Shown in pieces: positions 1 to 9,359 of a stretch of 64,000 bases of DNA. The translations under genes and the position numbers were made by a program. This DNA comes from Corynebacterium glaucum (lineage in GTDB: Bacteria; Actinomycetota; Actinomycetes; Mycobacteriales; Mycobacteriaceae), in NCBI RefSeq assembly GCF_030408855.1, contig NZ_CP047358.1:1488001-1552000 (forward strand), written 5' to 3'. The notes under the pieces were generated by a model. The model was not told where the DNA came from and did not search any database. It saw nothing but the letters and a program-made list of their open reading frames with translations. Position 1 is the first letter of the stretch; the number at the start of each line of letters is the position of its first letter.

Positions 1-1
1 T

Positions 2-832
2 AACTACTACGATGACATCTCCGCAGCTGCTAACGCGCTGACTTCTGGCCAGATCGATATTCTGACCTCTTCGGACGCTGACACCCGTTCCCGCTTTGAG
101 GGCGACTCCTCTATCCAGACGGTCGAGGGCGACGACACCGCCTACATGACACTCGCCTTCAACCACGAAAACGAAGCGCTCCAGAATAAGGATGTCCGCA
201 GCGCGATCCGCATGGGAATCGATAAGAACGGTCTGATCGACGCGCTCGGTACGAATGCGACCCGAATCGGCTCGATGGTTTCTCCAGCGCAAGCTTGGTG
301 GGATGAATCCTTGAACGAAATCGACTCGTACGATCCTGAGGCTGCTCGTGCTCTGCTGCAAAACGCTGGATTCGAAGACCTGAGCCTCAACCTGCGTGTG
401 GCCAACCAGTACGACCCAGCTGTCAGCGAGTACATCGCTTCTCAGCTGGGCCAGATCGGCATCAATGTGGACATCCAGCCCATGGAGTTCTCTGCTTGGC
501 TCGACCAGGTGTACCAGAAGAAAGAGTACGACATGACCATGGTGCTTCAGGTCGATCCTTGGACGCTGACGTACTACGGCAACCCGAAGTACTACTGGAA
601 CTACGACAATGCTGAGGCTCAGCAGCTCACCGACGAAGCGCTGAGCGCTTCCAGCTTCGACGAGCGTGACGAAAAGCTTGGCGAGCTCGCCCGTTTCGTC
701 TCGGAGGATGCTGCAACGGAGTGGCTTTACAGCCCAAAGGCTACCCAGCACGTGCGTCAGGGGGTCTCCGGCTTCCCTACGGACCGCATCGGCTCTCGTT
801 ACTACGTCGCCGATATCACTGTCGAGGATTAA
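2..832 (+). CDS. ABC transporter substrate-binding protein, SBP family 5 (3' part)
   Basis: This is the C-terminal portion of an extracellular solute-binding protein of the peptide/nickel/opine family (SBP_bac_5). The reading frame is open from the first bases of the window, so signal peptide and N-terminal lobe lie upstream. Visible family features are the segment AYMTLAFNHENEAL and the following run KDVRSAIRMGIDKNGLIDAL, which is the typical 'vR.Al..aiDr..l' region, and a C-terminal lobe ending in YYVADITVED. It ends 3 bp before the first permease gene, so it is co-transcribed with the two permeases and two ATPases that follow. It captures substrate outside the membrane and delivers it to those permeases. 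The substrate cannot be read from sequence; dipeptides, oligopeptides or glycerophospho-compounds are all possible. The family call is secure. Confidence 0.9.
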   Translation, partial: NYYDDISAAANALTSGQIDILTSSDADTRSRFEGDSSIQTVEGDDTAYMTLAFNHENEALQNKDVRSAIRMGIDKNGLIDALGTNATRIGSMVSPAQAWWDESLNEIDSYDPEAARALLQNAGFEDLSLNLRVANQYDPAVSEYIASQLGQIGINVDIQPMEFSAWLDQVYQKKEYDMTMVLQVDPWTLTYYGNPKYYWNYDNAEAQQLTDEALSASSFDERDEKLGELARFVSEDAATEWLYSPKATQHVRQGVSGFPTDRIGSRYYVADITVED

Positions 833-835
833 TCG

Positions 836-1855
836 GTGACCAATCCTGTGGCCGCTGATGCGAGCACTCGGGCAGAGAAAGAACAGACACTCAAGCCTAA
901 ACGTTCCAGCGGATTGCGAATCATCGCTGGTACCGTGGCCTGGGCCGTGTTCGCCATCCTGATTGCGTCGGTGGTGATCTTCTTCGCGCTCAATACCCTC
1001 CCCGGGGACCCGGCTGTCATCCTAGGTGGTTTGGATGCGTCCCCCGAGCAACTGCAGTTGATTCGGCAGGAGAATGGCTGGGATCGGCCAATCATCGTCC
1101 AGTACTTCGATTGGTTCACTGGGGTTCTCACCGGCGACTTCGGTACGTCACCATTCACCGGCATGTCCGTCACAGATCAACTGGTGAGTAAATTGCAGGT
1201 GACACTTCCCCTCGCAATCGCTTCCCTGGCCCTCGCGCTTGTGATCGCGCTGGTTCTTGGTATTTACGCGGGTGCCCGAGCCGAGTTCGCGGGCGGGAAG
1301 GTCGTGTCGTGGGTATCTCAGATTGGTATCGCTGTCCCGAGCTTTATTGTGGGCATGCTCCTGGTCATGTATGTCGCTGCGCCGCTGAATCTCCCGGCCA
1401 CGGGCTTTCCAAGGCAGGGTTGGGATCAACCAGGGCAGGCGATTCGTTCTCTCATCCTTCCAACGGTGACGCTGGCAATTCCCCAAGCCGCCGCGCTCAC
1501 CCGCTATGTCAGATCCACCATCATTGAACAGCGTGCGCAGGATTACCCCCGGACCGCCCGAGCTCAGGGCTTGAGCCGGTTTCAAACCCTGATGACCCAC
1601 GTGCTGCGAAACTCTTGGCTCCCTTTGCTCGGCGTCCTCGCGCTTGATGCTGCCGCCCTGCTGATGGGCACGGTGGTTGTAGAGCAAGTCTTCGCTCTTC
1701 CTGGCGTAGGGCGCCACCTAGTCAGCAGTGTGACGAACCGCGATATCACCACTGTCCAAGGATTCCTCATGGTGCTCTCTAGCACGGTGATCGTGCTCAT
1801 GATGATTTCAAACCTGCTGGCCCGTCTCCTTGATCCCCGAGTGAGGGTTCGCTGA
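836..1855 (+). CDS. ABC transporter permease, DppB/OppB type
   Basis: First of two inner-membrane permeases of the Dpp/Opp-type importer, 339 aa. After a short cytoplasmic lead there is a transmembrane segment (about residues 28-50), then the extracellular segment 'NTLPGDPAVILGGLDASPEQ' that is characteristic of the DppB branch, then five further hydrophobic segments. The cytoplasmic EAA-like loop, RTARAQGLSRFQTLMTHVLR (about residues 240-260), docks on the ATPase subunits. The chosen start is GTG at 836, 3 bp after the binding protein's stop. The stop codon TGA overlaps the ATG of the next permease (ATGA-type coupling), so translation is coupled. Family assignment is firm; substrate is unknown. 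Confidence 0.92.
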   Translation: MTNPVAADASTRAEKEQTLKPKRSSGLRIIAGTVAWAVFAILIASVVIFFALNTLPGDPAVILGGLDASPEQLQLIRQENGWDRPIIVQYFDWFTGVLTGDFGTSPFTGMSVTDQLVSKLQVTLPLAIASLALALVIALVLGIYAGARAEFAGGKVVSWVSQIGIAVPSFIVGMLLVMYVAAPLNLPATGFPRQGWDQPGQAIRSLILPTVTLAIPQAAALTRYVRSTIIEQRAQDYPRTARAQGLSRFQTLMTHVLRNSWLPLLGVLALDAAALLMGTVVVEQVFALPGVGRHLVSSVTNRDITTVQGFLMVLSSTVIVLMMISNLLARLLDPRVRVR

Positions 1856-2703
1856 TGAACTACCAGACAGTTGCTGGACGGCTCGCCGAACTCATCCGTA
1901 ACCCCGCGGGTCTCTTTGGACTCGTGGTGGTCGCGATCATCCTTTTGGGTTTCGCCGTCTCGTTCATTTGGGTTCCCTACGATCCAGCCGCAGTGAACCC
2001 GAGTGCCACATGGGCTCCGCCCTCAGGAGACCACTGGCTCGGAACTGATCAACTGGGCCGTGACATCTTCTCGATGATGCTGGTTGGTACTCGCGTGACC
2101 GTTCTCACCAGTCTCGGTGGCGCGTTAATCGCCCTCATCGCGGGGCTGCTGCTGACCTTCCTCATCACTTACGCTCCGCGGTGGCTGTCCCAGCTCACCG
2201 AGCGCATCACAGACATCTGGGTGGCATTCCCTACCTTGATCATCGCCCTTATCCTCGCCACAGCGTTCCAGGGTTCGGCAGTCACCTCGGCAGTTGCGAT
2301 TGGCCTAGGATCAGCGCCATCCGTCACCCGCACTATCCTGCCCGAGGTACGTCGGGTCAGTGTATCCGATTATGTCCTACTGGCTACAGCAGCTGGAGCG
2401 CGCGGACCTTGGCTGTTGCACCACCATATTTTTCCGAACGTCGCTCCCACACTGATCGTCCGCACAACGCAGATTATGGGCACCGCAGCTCTCGCAGAGG
2501 CCGGACTTTCTTACCTCGGAGTAGGAACGCCACCGCCTACGCCTAGCTGGGGGCGGATGCTTTCCACGTACCAGTCGTTTATGTACTCCCACCCAAGCGT
2601 GATTCTCATTCCCGCTACCGCGATCGTCGTGACGATTATCGGTTTCAACCTGCTCGGTGACGGTCTTCGCGACGTTTACGATCCCCGGAAGGCGAAAGCA
2701 TGA
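1855..2703 (+). CDS. ABC transporter permease, DppC/OppC type
   Basis: Second permease, 282 aa, forming the heterodimeric membrane channel with the preceding DppB-like protein. It has the DppC hallmarks: one N-terminal transmembrane helix, then the periplasmic-side sequence 'HWLGTDQLGRDIFSMMLVGT' (about residues 60-80), which is nearly invariant in the family, then five helices. The EAA loop is around ATAAGARGPWLLHHHIFPN, and 'AEAGLSYLGVGTPPPTPSWG' lies near the C terminus. It overlaps the upstream gene by 1 nt at its start and the ATPase gene by 4 nt at its end, which indicates a polycistronic message. Confidence 0.93.
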   Translation: MNYQTVAGRLAELIRNPAGLFGLVVVAIILLGFAVSFIWVPYDPAAVNPSATWAPPSGDHWLGTDQLGRDIFSMMLVGTRVTVLTSLGGALIALIAGLLLTFLITYAPRWLSQLTERITDIWVAFPTLIIALILATAFQGSAVTSAVAIGLGSAPSVTRTILPEVRRVSVSDYVLLATAAGARGPWLLHHHIFPNVAPTLIVRTTQIMGTAALAEAGLSYLGVGTPPPTPSWGRMLSTYQSFMYSHPSVILIPATAIVVTIIGFNLLGDGLRDVYDPRKAKA

Positions 2704-3497
2704 GTCTTCTCAAAGTTACCGATCTCTCGATCTCTTTCGGCGACAGCAGAATCGTGAAGGACGTGTCTTTCGAGATCAGCGACGGTGAGCGTGTCTGCCT
2801 GATCGGTGAGTCTGGATCGGGTAAATCCCTGACAGCCACCGCCATCAACGGGTTATTGCCCAGGAACGCGACCGTTGAAGGCTCGATCCTGTTCAAAGGA
2901 CAAGAGCTTATCGGCATGCCAGAGAAGCATTTGCGCTCCATCCGGGGCCGTGAGATCGGCTTCGTGTTCCAGGAGCCGCAGACCGCTCTGAATCCCGTGA
3001 TCAAGATCCGGCAGCAATTGCTCACCGCCAGTCGAGTGCACAACCAGTTGGGAGATGGAAGTTCGAAACAACGCGCTGCCGAGCTCGCCAGGAGCGTGAA
3101 TCTTCCCAACCCTGAAGAGATCATTGAGCGTTATCCGCACGAGCTATCCGGTGGCCAACGACAGCGCATCATTATTGCAATGGCGATGAGTCTCTCCCCC
3201 GCTTTGCTCATTGCTGACGAACCCACGACTGCTCTTGACGCCACTGTGCAGAAACACATTCTCGAGCTGATGGATGATGCAACCCAGCGAATGAACACGG
3301 CACTCTTGATGATCACTCATGACATGGCGGTTGCATACGAGATCGCAGATCGCCTTCTCGTAATGCGACACGGATCCATCGTTGAGTCAGGAAGTTCAGC
3401 TGATGTGCTGACAAAACCTCAGCACGAATACACCAAGCAACTTGTAGACGCAGCTCGGTCTACCAGTCTCCATGTCGGTGAAAGGAGCGGAGGATGA
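2700..3497 (+). CDS. ABC transporter ATP-binding protein, DppD/OppD type
   Basis: First ATPase of the importer, 265 aa. Walker A is GESGSGKS (about residues 35-42), Q-loop region FVFQEPQTALNP, ABC signature LSGGQRQR, Walker B ALLIADEPTTALD, and switch His in MITHDMAV. It lacks the extended C-terminal oligopeptide-transporter (oligo_HPY) domain of classical OppD, which makes it shorter than the usual 320-350 aa. Overlaps at both ends (4 nt each) place it in the same operon as the permeases and the second ATPase, with which it forms the nucleotide-binding heterodimer at the cytoplasmic face. Confidence 0.92.
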   Translation: MSLLKVTDLSISFGDSRIVKDVSFEISDGERVCLIGESGSGKSLTATAINGLLPRNATVEGSILFKGQELIGMPEKHLRSIRGREIGFVFQEPQTALNPVIKIRQQLLTASRVHNQLGDGSSKQRAAELARSVNLPNPEEIIERYPHELSGGQRQRIIIAMAMSLSPALLIADEPTTALDATVQKHILELMDDATQRMNTALLMITHDMAVAYEIADRLLVMRHGSIVESGSSADVLTKPQHEYTKQLVDAARSTSLHVGERSGG

Positions 3498-4258
3498 CGG
3501 CCAAGGAAGAATTATTCACGGTGTCCAACGTGTCAAAGGAATTCGGGGAAAACGTTGCGGTCCGTCCCCTGTCGTTTGCCATTAGGCCTGGCGAGTCGCT
3601 CGGCATTATCGGCGAATCTGGATCCGGTAAGACCACGCTGACCCGGATGATGCTTGGCCTGCTCGAACCGACCTCCGGCGAGATTCTGTACCGAGGTGAG
3701 CCGGTGCGGGCCGGCAAGCTCGGTATGACCAACTTGCGCCGGGAAGTACAGCTGGTTCTGCAAGATCCCTTCGCTTCGCTCAATCCGCGCATGACAATTG
3801 GGCAGATAATTAGCGAGCCGCTGCGTCTCCGCGGCACGCGGAAGACCCGAGACCACGTGCGAGAAGCGTTGGAGGCAGTCGATCTGAATCCCGACTGGCA
3901 TGGGCGCTATCCACACGAACTTTCTGGAGGCCAACGTCAGCGAGTAGCGATCGCCCGCGCCGTCGCTGCCCGCCCACAGGTCATCATCGCGGATGAGCCG
4001 GTATCGGCGCTTGATGTTTCAGTTCGAGTCACAATCCTCGAGCTACTCGAGCGCCTCAGCGAAGAATTCGATCTGACGTACGTACTGATCTCCCATGACC
4101 TCGGAGTGGTCCAACGGATCTGCTGTTCAACGCTGGTTTTGTTCAACGGGGAAATGGTCGAACACCGCCCCACCCACGAGCTCCTTACGAAGCCACAACA
4201 CCCAGCAACGATCGAACTGTTGCAAGCGGTGCCTCACCTTCCCGAGGGGGCCGCGTAG
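3494..4258 (+). CDS. ABC transporter ATP-binding protein, DppF/OppF type
   Basis: Second ATPase, 254 aa. Walker A GESGSGKT, signature LSGGQRQR, Walker B VIIADEPVSALD and H-loop LISHDLGVV are all intact. The segment LVLQDPFASLNPRMTIGQII is diagnostic of the OppF/DppF branch. Like its partner it lacks the long C-terminal extension. Its stop codon TAG is adjacent to and shares a base with the GTG of the phosphatase gene, so transport and downstream metabolism are translated from one message. The two ATPases are only moderately alike, as is normal for heterodimeric Dpp systems. Confidence 0.92.
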   Translation: MTAKEELFTVSNVSKEFGENVAVRPLSFAIRPGESLGIIGESGSGKTTLTRMMLGLLEPTSGEILYRGEPVRAGKLGMTNLRREVQLVLQDPFASLNPRMTIGQIISEPLRLRGTRKTRDHVREALEAVDLNPDWHGRYPHELSGGQRQRVAIARAVAARPQVIIADEPVSALDVSVRVTILELLERLSEEFDLTYVLISHDLGVVQRICCSTLVLFNGEMVEHRPTHELLTKPQHPATIELLQAVPHLPEGAA

Positions 4259-4953
4259 TGGCCCTTCACAACTTTCGTTCGCTGGCCGGCGTTCCAGTGA
4301 CTGGCGGAGTTATTGCTGACAACGCACTCTACCGATCTGCTGCACCGTTTTCCGTGATCGAGGATCTCGCTGGGGCCAGCCGGCGGACCGGCATTACAGG
4401 AGTGGTTGATCTGCGTGACCAAACCGAGCGCGATGCAACCCCAGCGTTCGACACCGCCCACGTCGAGGTTGCAAGCGTGCCTGTTTTTGGTGGAGCTCTC
4501 GAGCAATTGGAGTGGGAAACGCTCGACGAGCTGTACTCAATCATGGCCCGTAACCACGGTCGAGAACTCGCCGCAGCCGTCCGAGCTACCGCTGGACTTT
4601 CGTCTAAAGGCGGTGTGCTGATTCACTGCACGGCGGGAAAAGACAGAACAGGCATGGTTGTCGCCCTAATTCTCGGAGCACTAGGCGCTCCCGATTCCGC
4701 GATCCTCGACGAATACTTGCTGACATCCGGTCTTCTGGGGCAGAACTACTTGGACGATTTGCTTCGCCTTTCAGGTGCTTCTGAGATACCGGGTGATGCA
4801 GCTCACCGAGCAACCCACGTGTCTGCCGACATGATTCGGGCTGGGTGGGACGTCGTCACGCTTGCTGGTGGCCCGGCAAGGTATCTGGAACAGCATGGAC
4901 TTGATTCAGGGACGCTGCAGCTTCTCCGCCGCAATCTAGTGAGGCCCGTATGA
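4258..4953 (+). CDS. Tyrosine/serine protein phosphatase family (CX5R, PtpB-like)
   Basis: 231-aa member of the Y_phosphatase3 family, whose best known relative is mycobacterial PtpB. The P-loop HCTAGKDRTG (about residues 122-131) carries the catalytic Cys and Arg of CX5R phosphatases with the Lys-Asp pair typical of this subgroup. The N terminus LHNFRSLAGVPVTGG and ALYRSAAP are the family's signature entry motifs, and VVDLRDQTERD precedes the active site. No signal peptide is present, so it is predicted cytosolic. It starts at GTG overlapping the ATPase stop and ends overlapping the next gene by 4 nt. Its presence between an importer and a phosphodiesterase suggests a small-molecule phosphate substrate rather than signalling, but that is inference. 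Confidence 0.85.
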   Translation: MALHNFRSLAGVPVTGGVIADNALYRSAAPFSVIEDLAGASRRTGITGVVDLRDQTERDATPAFDTAHVEVASVPVFGGALEQLEWETLDELYSIMARNHGRELAAAVRATAGLSSKGGVLIHCTAGKDRTGMVVALILGALGAPDSAILDEYLLTSGLLGQNYLDDLLRLSGASEIPGDAAHRATHVSADMIRAGWDVVTLAGGPARYLEQHGLDSGTLQLLRRNLVRPV

Positions 4954-5822
4954 CTCGTATCTGCCACTTCACCGACACCCACCTACTGGCGGATCGAGGT
5001 TTACACTACGACCGCGTAGACACCAGCGCGCTATTTGAAGCTGCAATCGAGGTTGCCGCCCAGCAAGAACGGTGTGACGCGATCGTACTTTCCGGCGACA
5101 TCTCTGAGGACGGTTCTTCGCAGTCGTATCAGTTCGCCAAGTCGCTCGTAGATTCGCTCGCGGAAAGATGGAAAGCTGCGCCAGTATATGCATGTGGCAA
5201 CCACGACAATCGCGACTCTTTGCGCGAGGCCCTCGGAGTTGGAGATCCGCTAGCTGCCCACTCGGTGGTGGAGTTGCCGGATCTGCGGGTTCTATCTGCC
5301 GACACTTCGGTTCCACGAGCAGGATATGGAGAGCTGGGCTTCGAGATTGAGTGGATTTCGCGGCACATTCCGGAAAGCAAACCCTGGGTTCTCGTGCTGC
5401 ACCATCCCCCTGCTGAAGCCCCCACCGTGCTGCATGACGCGCTGCGGCTCTCTGATACCGACAAGCTTTCCGAAACACTTCGACTGCACGAGAATCTTCC
5501 AACAGCAATTCTTTCGGGCCACTACCATCTCCCCGCACAGCACACTCTGGGCAGCATTCCTGTTCTGGTAGGACCTGCGATCGCGAATGAAACCGTAGTC
5601 GGATCACCGCTCTCGGAAAAAGCTCGGGAGATCTCCGCGTTCCAAATCGTCGAGATCGGGAAAAGCGTTGAGGTGACTCGTGTTCAAGTTGGCGGATCGG
5701 GTGAAACCATTTTCCAATACGAACCCGAATTGGTGCGCACTATCGCCGCCGGCGCGGGTCGACCTGGCTGGACGTATCCGGGCAAGTTCGCTGCACATCT
5801 CTCACGTTCAGCTGGTGATTAG
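4950..5822 (+). CDS. Metallophosphoesterase, class III cyclic-nucleotide/glycerophosphodiesterase type
   Basis: 290-aa calcineurin-like phosphoesterase with the complete dinuclear metal site: DTHL (D-x-H), SGDISEDG (GD), CGNHDNRD (GNHD), HHPP and SGHYH (GHxH). This order and spacing match the CpdA/Icc and GpdQ branch, which hydrolyses cAMP or glycerophosphodiesters. No export signal is visible, so it is probably cytoplasmic. The ATG overlaps the phosphatase stop by 4 nt (ATGA). Coupled with an ABC importer and a phosphatase, the simplest reading is stepwise hydrolysis of an imported phosphodiester, first to monoester and then to alcohol. Substrate specificity cannot be decided from sequence. 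Confidence 0.85.
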   Translation: MTRICHFTDTHLLADRGLHYDRVDTSALFEAAIEVAAQQERCDAIVLSGDISEDGSSQSYQFAKSLVDSLAERWKAAPVYACGNHDNRDSLREALGVGDPLAAHSVVELPDLRVLSADTSVPRAGYGELGFEIEWISRHIPESKPWVLVLHHPPAEAPTVLHDALRLSDTDKLSETLRLHENLPTAILSGHYHLPAQHTLGSIPVLVGPAIANETVVGSPLSEKAREISAFQIVEIGKSVEVTRVQVGGSGETIFQYEPELVRTIAAGAGRPGWTYPGKFAAHLSRSAGD

Positions 5823-5824
5823 CG

Positions 5825-6985
5825 ATGCCGTCTTTTGCTGACCTGGATTCTATAACTCTGGACGACCTGCGACGCAGTGGATCCATGTCGTGGTCGAATC
5901 CAGGTCTCATTGGCGCCTTCGTGGCTGAAATGGCGTTTGGCGTACCGGCCCAAGTAAAAGAGCGTCTGAGCTCGCAAGTGCTCAGACAGCCTTTGGGGTA
6001 TTCAACCATCGAAGATCTCCGCGAGCTGCAGTACGCAACCGCCGGTTTCCTCCATCAGAATTTCGATTGGGAAGTTCATCCGGACGCAATCCAAGCCACC
6101 GCAGATGTCATCGCGATTTACGTGTTCGTTCTTGAACACCTCGTTGACCCGGACCGGCCAGTCGTGATTCCCACTCCGGCTTACATGCCATTTCGCGAAG
6201 TCCTCGAAGCGTTGGATCGCTCATACATCGAGGTTCCTATGAAGCTCGATGACGGACGGTACACCAACGACACCGAAGGCATCCGAGCGGCGTTTGAGGC
6301 AGGAGCACAACTGCTGGTGCTATGCAATCCCCATAATCCGACTGGTCGCTCGTTCGCTGCATCGGAGCTTCGTGCAGTAAGTGATCTTGTCGCAGACTAC
6401 GATGGCCTGGTTTTCGCCGATGAGATTTGGTCCCCACTCACCCGTCGCGGGACGCACACACCATTCGCATCGTTAAGTGCGCAAGCCGCAGCCCAGAGCA
6501 TCACAGCGATATCCGCCACGAAAGCATTCAACATGGCAGGGGCGAAATGTGCCCAGGTGATCCTCACCAATGAGAACCACGCAGAAATATGGCGCAAGAA
6601 GGGCTGGATTCCGCTAAAGGCAGTCTCGACTCTTGGCGCCGCAGCGAGTTCCACCGCTTACTCAGCAGGCGCTGTATGGCTCGACGAGATTCGGCGCTAC
6701 CTCGAACGGAATCGCGACGAATTGGTGAATTTCGTTGCTCACCAGATGCCCGGGGTCCGCATCCACACCCCAGACACCACGTACATCGCATGGTTAGATT
6801 GCTCGGAACTGGGCGTCAGCAATCCTCGGTCCTTCTTCCTCGAGCGGGCCGGAGTTGAGATGACGGAGGGGTCTCGCTGCGGAGCGGGTTTTGAAAACCA
6901 TCTACGTTTTACTTTCGCCATGCCGAACCCGATCATGCACCTCGCACTCACCCGCATGCGATCAGCCGCACTTTCTATCCCATGA
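5825..6985 (+). CDS. PLP-dependent aminotransferase/C-S lyase, MalY-PatB type
   Basis: 386-aa fold-type I PLP enzyme. The cofactor Lys lies in SATKAFNMAGAKCAQ (about residue 233), with the CNPHNPTGRSF loop and FADEIWSPL (PLP-ring Asp) ahead of it, and a C-terminal LRFTFA carrying the carboxylate-binding Arg. 'NPTGRS' plus 'DEIWSPL' is the pattern of the MalY/PatB cystathionine beta-lyase group rather than AspC. The N terminus DLRRSGSMSWSNPGLIGAFV also fits that group. It begins 3 bp after the phosphodiesterase and closes the operon. It could cleave a C-S bond in an imported sulfur amino acid derivative or transaminate it; its place in this operon suggests its substrate derives from the transported compound. 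Confidence 0.85.
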   Translation: MPSFADLDSITLDDLRRSGSMSWSNPGLIGAFVAEMAFGVPAQVKERLSSQVLRQPLGYSTIEDLRELQYATAGFLHQNFDWEVHPDAIQATADVIAIYVFVLEHLVDPDRPVVIPTPAYMPFREVLEALDRSYIEVPMKLDDGRYTNDTEGIRAAFEAGAQLLVLCNPHNPTGRSFAASELRAVSDLVADYDGLVFADEIWSPLTRRGTHTPFASLSAQAAAQSITAISATKAFNMAGAKCAQVILTNENHAEIWRKKGWIPLKAVSTLGAAASSTAYSAGAVWLDEIRRYLERNRDELVNFVAHQMPGVRIHTPDTTYIAWLDCSELGVSNPRSFFLERAGVEMTEGSRCGAGFENHLRFTFAMPNPIMHLALTRMRSAALSIP

Positions 6986-7012
6986 CGCTGGGTGCAGTCG
7001 AGTAATAACCGT

Positions 7013-7648
7013 CTAGTCCGCCTGGCGCTTGTGCCGTTCGGCAGCTCGGGCCCGGCGATCGTCGATGAGCAGCGGGTTCTGCGCCTGGTCGTGAGCGTGC
7101 GCCTGCTCAGTGGCGGAGCGTTGCAGACGCGCGACGTCGTCAGTCCCCTGCGCTGCGGCGCGCTGCCGAGCGATCTCTAGCTGCTGTTCACCGCGGCGGC
7201 CAAGGGCGGGAATGTAGGCAGCGATGGCGATAAGCACTGCGGCGATCGCCACGTAGATGCCCGCTCCGTGGTCGAGGCCGAGCCACATTGCGAGGAGCCA
7301 GCACACCGATGAAATGCCGGTGACCATCCACCCGGCGACCGCGGCGGCGAAGCGCCGAGTCAGTACCGCGATGGGCGTAAGTACGCCAAGCCCGATGAAG
7401 GCCACCCAGGTGAAGAGGTACTCGGTCACGGCCGTCTCGGTGTCCCGAGTCGCTTCGGTGGCACCGAGGAGCTGCCATCCAGAGGCTGCACCCGCGAACG
7501 GAAGGAACATCGCAACAAGGTACGCAGCCGTACATGCGAGAAGTACCCAGCGCGCGGGACCGTCGGCGAGCCTACCGCTCACCTTGCGCTCGGTTCTGGC
7601 CAGCGCATCCGGGTCGTTCATCGATGCAGGCTGCATTGCTTCGGCCAC
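7013..7648 (-). CDS. Conserved actinobacterial membrane protein (Rv2732c-like)
   Basis: 211-aa protein of unknown function with about four transmembrane helices (starting near WVLLACTAAYLVAMFLPF), followed by a charged, Ala/Gln/Arg-rich cytoplasmic tail (ERHKRQAD at the end). I take the start as GTG at 7648 because a strong ribosome binding site, AAGGAGGAG, lies just upstream at 7654-7662; the longer frame would run into the end of miaB. It is encoded 22 bp downstream of miaB on the same strand, the same arrangement as mycobacterial Rv2733c-Rv2732c, so co-transcription is likely. Function is not known to me. Confidence 0.8.
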   Translation of the reverse strand: MAEAMQPASMNDPDALARTERKVSGRLADGPARWVLLACTAAYLVAMFLPFAGAASGWQLLGATEATRDTETAVTEYLFTWVAFIGLGVLTPIAVLTRRFAAAVAGWMVTGISSVCWLLAMWLGLDHGAGIYVAIAAVLIAIAAYIPALGRRGEQQLEIARQRAAAQGTDDVARLQRSATEQAHAHDQAQNPLLIDDRRARAAERHKRQAD

Positions 7649-7670
7649 CGGGGGCTCCTCCTTGTAAGTG

Positions 7671-9212
7671 TTAGTGCGTTGCGCAACAGGTGCCGGACGC
7701 GTCCGCGTTTCCGGATGGGGTTTGCGCGGGCGCACCGATCGTCGGCAAGCCTAGGCCCACTCCGACTGGAGCGGTTGTGGGCAACTGGCCGACCTCCGAG
7801 TTATCTCCAGCCTTGGTGCGACGGTGCGCGGTGATGCCGGAGTCGGCGATGAGAAAGTGCGGCTTTGCGTCGGTGACGGTGACGTGGACGATGTCGCCCG
7901 GGCGGACCTCGCGGTCAATTGCGCCGTCGACGGCCTCGGCGAGGGCGAAGTGGACAAGGCGACCGTCGCGCGCACGGCCGGACATGCGCTGGGTGCGGTC
8001 GTTCTTGCGACCGCCCTCGGCCTGGACCAGCAGCTCCACCTCTGTGCCGATCAGCTTCGCGTTTTCCTCCGCGCTGATCCGGTCCTGCAGCGCGACGAGG
8101 CGTTCGAAGCGTTCCTGCACCACGTGCTTCGGTACCTGCCCCTCCATCTTCGCGGCCGGGGTACCCGGGCGCGGGGAGTACTGGAAGGTGTAGGCGGAAG
8201 TAAACCGGGACTGCTCAACAACGTCGAGCGTGGCCTGGAAATCCTCCTCGGTCTCGCCCGGGAAGCCGACGATGATGTCCGTAGTGATGGATGCGTGCGG
8301 CAGTTTCCCGCGCACCTCGTCCAAAATCCCTAAGAACTTCTTCGAGCGGTACGACCGGCGCATGTCCTTGAGCACCTTGTCGGAACCGGACTGCAGCGGC
8401 ATGTGCAGCTGCGGGCAGATGTTCGGGGTCTCCGCCATCGCGTCAATGACGTCGGAGGTGAACTCCGCCGGGTGCGGGGAGGTAAAACGCACGCGCTCCA
8501 GGCCCTCGACCTCGCCGCAGGCCCGCAGCAGTTTGGAAAACGCCGATGGGTCGCGCTCCATGTCAGGGTCTGCGAAGTGCACGCCGTATGCGTTGACGTT
8601 TTGGCCGAGTAGGGTGATTTCGGAAACGCCTTCGCTAACAAGCGCTTGCACCTCGGCGAGGATGTCGCCCGGGCGGCGGTCAATCTCCTTGCCGCGCAGA
8701 CTCGGCACGATGCAGAACGTGCACGTGTTGTTGCAGCCCACCGACACGCTCACCCACCCGGCGTAGGTGGATTCGCGCTTGGCGGGCAGAACCGAGGGAA
8801 ACACCTCGAGCGCCTCGGCGATTTCGACTTGGGCAGCGTCCTCGACACGGGCGCGCTCGAGCAGCGTCGGCAGCGCGGAGAGGTTGTGGGTGCCAAACAC
8901 CGCATCGACCCACGGTGCCTTCTTCAGCACCGTGTCCTTGTCTTTCTGCGCGAGGCATCCGCCTACCGCGATCTGCATGCCGGGGTGCTGCTGCTTCGTG
9001 TGCTTGAGCTGGCCGAGGGTGCCGTAGAGGCGCTTGTCGGCGTTTTCACGTACTGCGCAGGTGTTGAACACCACCAGGTCCGGGGTTTCATCCTCGTTTG
9101 CCGCGACATACCCCGCGTCTTCGAGCATGCCTGAGAGGCGCTCGGAGTCGTGGACGTTCATCTGGCAGCCGAAGGTACGCACCTCGTAGGTGCGCTCCGG
9201 GTTTTTGCGCAT
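7671..9212 (-). CDS. miaB: tRNA-2-methylthio-N6-isopentenyladenosine37 synthase MiaB
   Basis: Radical-SAM methylthiotransferase that adds the 2-methylthio group to i6A37 of tRNAs. From the N terminus: the UPF0004 domain starting [20 protein letters not shown] with its first cluster Cys, further Cys in [10 protein letters not shown] and GGCLAQ, then the radical-SAM motif [15 protein letters not shown] (CxxxCxxC), and a C-terminal TRAM domain ([15 protein letters not shown] onward). I start it at ATG 9212 (about 513 aa); GTG at 9224 in the same frame is an alternative, and neither has a strong Shine-Dalgarno. The gene is divergent from gluA and followed by the Rv2732c-like membrane protein. Confidence 0.95.
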   Translation of the reverse strand: MRKNPERTYEVRTFGCQMNVHDSERLSGMLEDAGYVAANEDETPDLVVFNTCAVRENADKRLYGTLGQLKHTKQQHPGMQIAVGGCLAQKDKDTVLKKAPWVDAVFGTHNLSALPTLLERARVEDAAQVEIAEALEVFPSVLPAKRESTYAGWVSVSVGCNNTCTFCIVPSLRGKEIDRRPGDILAEVQALVSEGVSEITLLGQNVNAYGVHFADPDMERDPSAFSKLLRACGEVEGLERVRFTSPHPAEFTSDVIDAMAETPNICPQLHMPLQSGSDKVLKDMRRSYRSKKFLGILDEVRGKLPHASITTDIIVGFPGETEEDFQATLDVVEQSRFTSAYTFQYSPRPGTPAAKMEGQVPKHVVQERFERLVALQDRISAEENAKLIGTEVELLVQAEGGRKNDRTQRMSGRARDGRLVHFALAEAVDGAIDREVRPGDIVHVTVTDAKPHFLIADSGITAHRRTKAGDNSEVGQLPTTAPVGVGLGLPTIGAPAQTPSGNADASGTCCATH

Positions 9213-9290
9213 CGCCGTACTCACGGCGCCCAAGTTTAACGCTGCAGGCCACGAGGGCCTAAACGGGAGTTTCGAGGCGGGTCGAATGGG

Positions 9291-9302
9291 CCGTCGATAA
9301 GC
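9291..9302 (+). repeat. Dispersed 12-mer CCGTCGATAAGC, copy 1
   Basis: Exact copy of a 12-bp word repeated at gene boundaries through this window. This copy lies in the divergent miaB/gluA intergenic region, preceded by GGG as several others are. See the finding on the dispersed repeat. Confidence 0.75.
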
Positions 9303-9359
9303 ATTTGAGTAAACTTTTGGCGAAATTGTATTTTCCGTCACGTTAATCGGGTAAATGTA

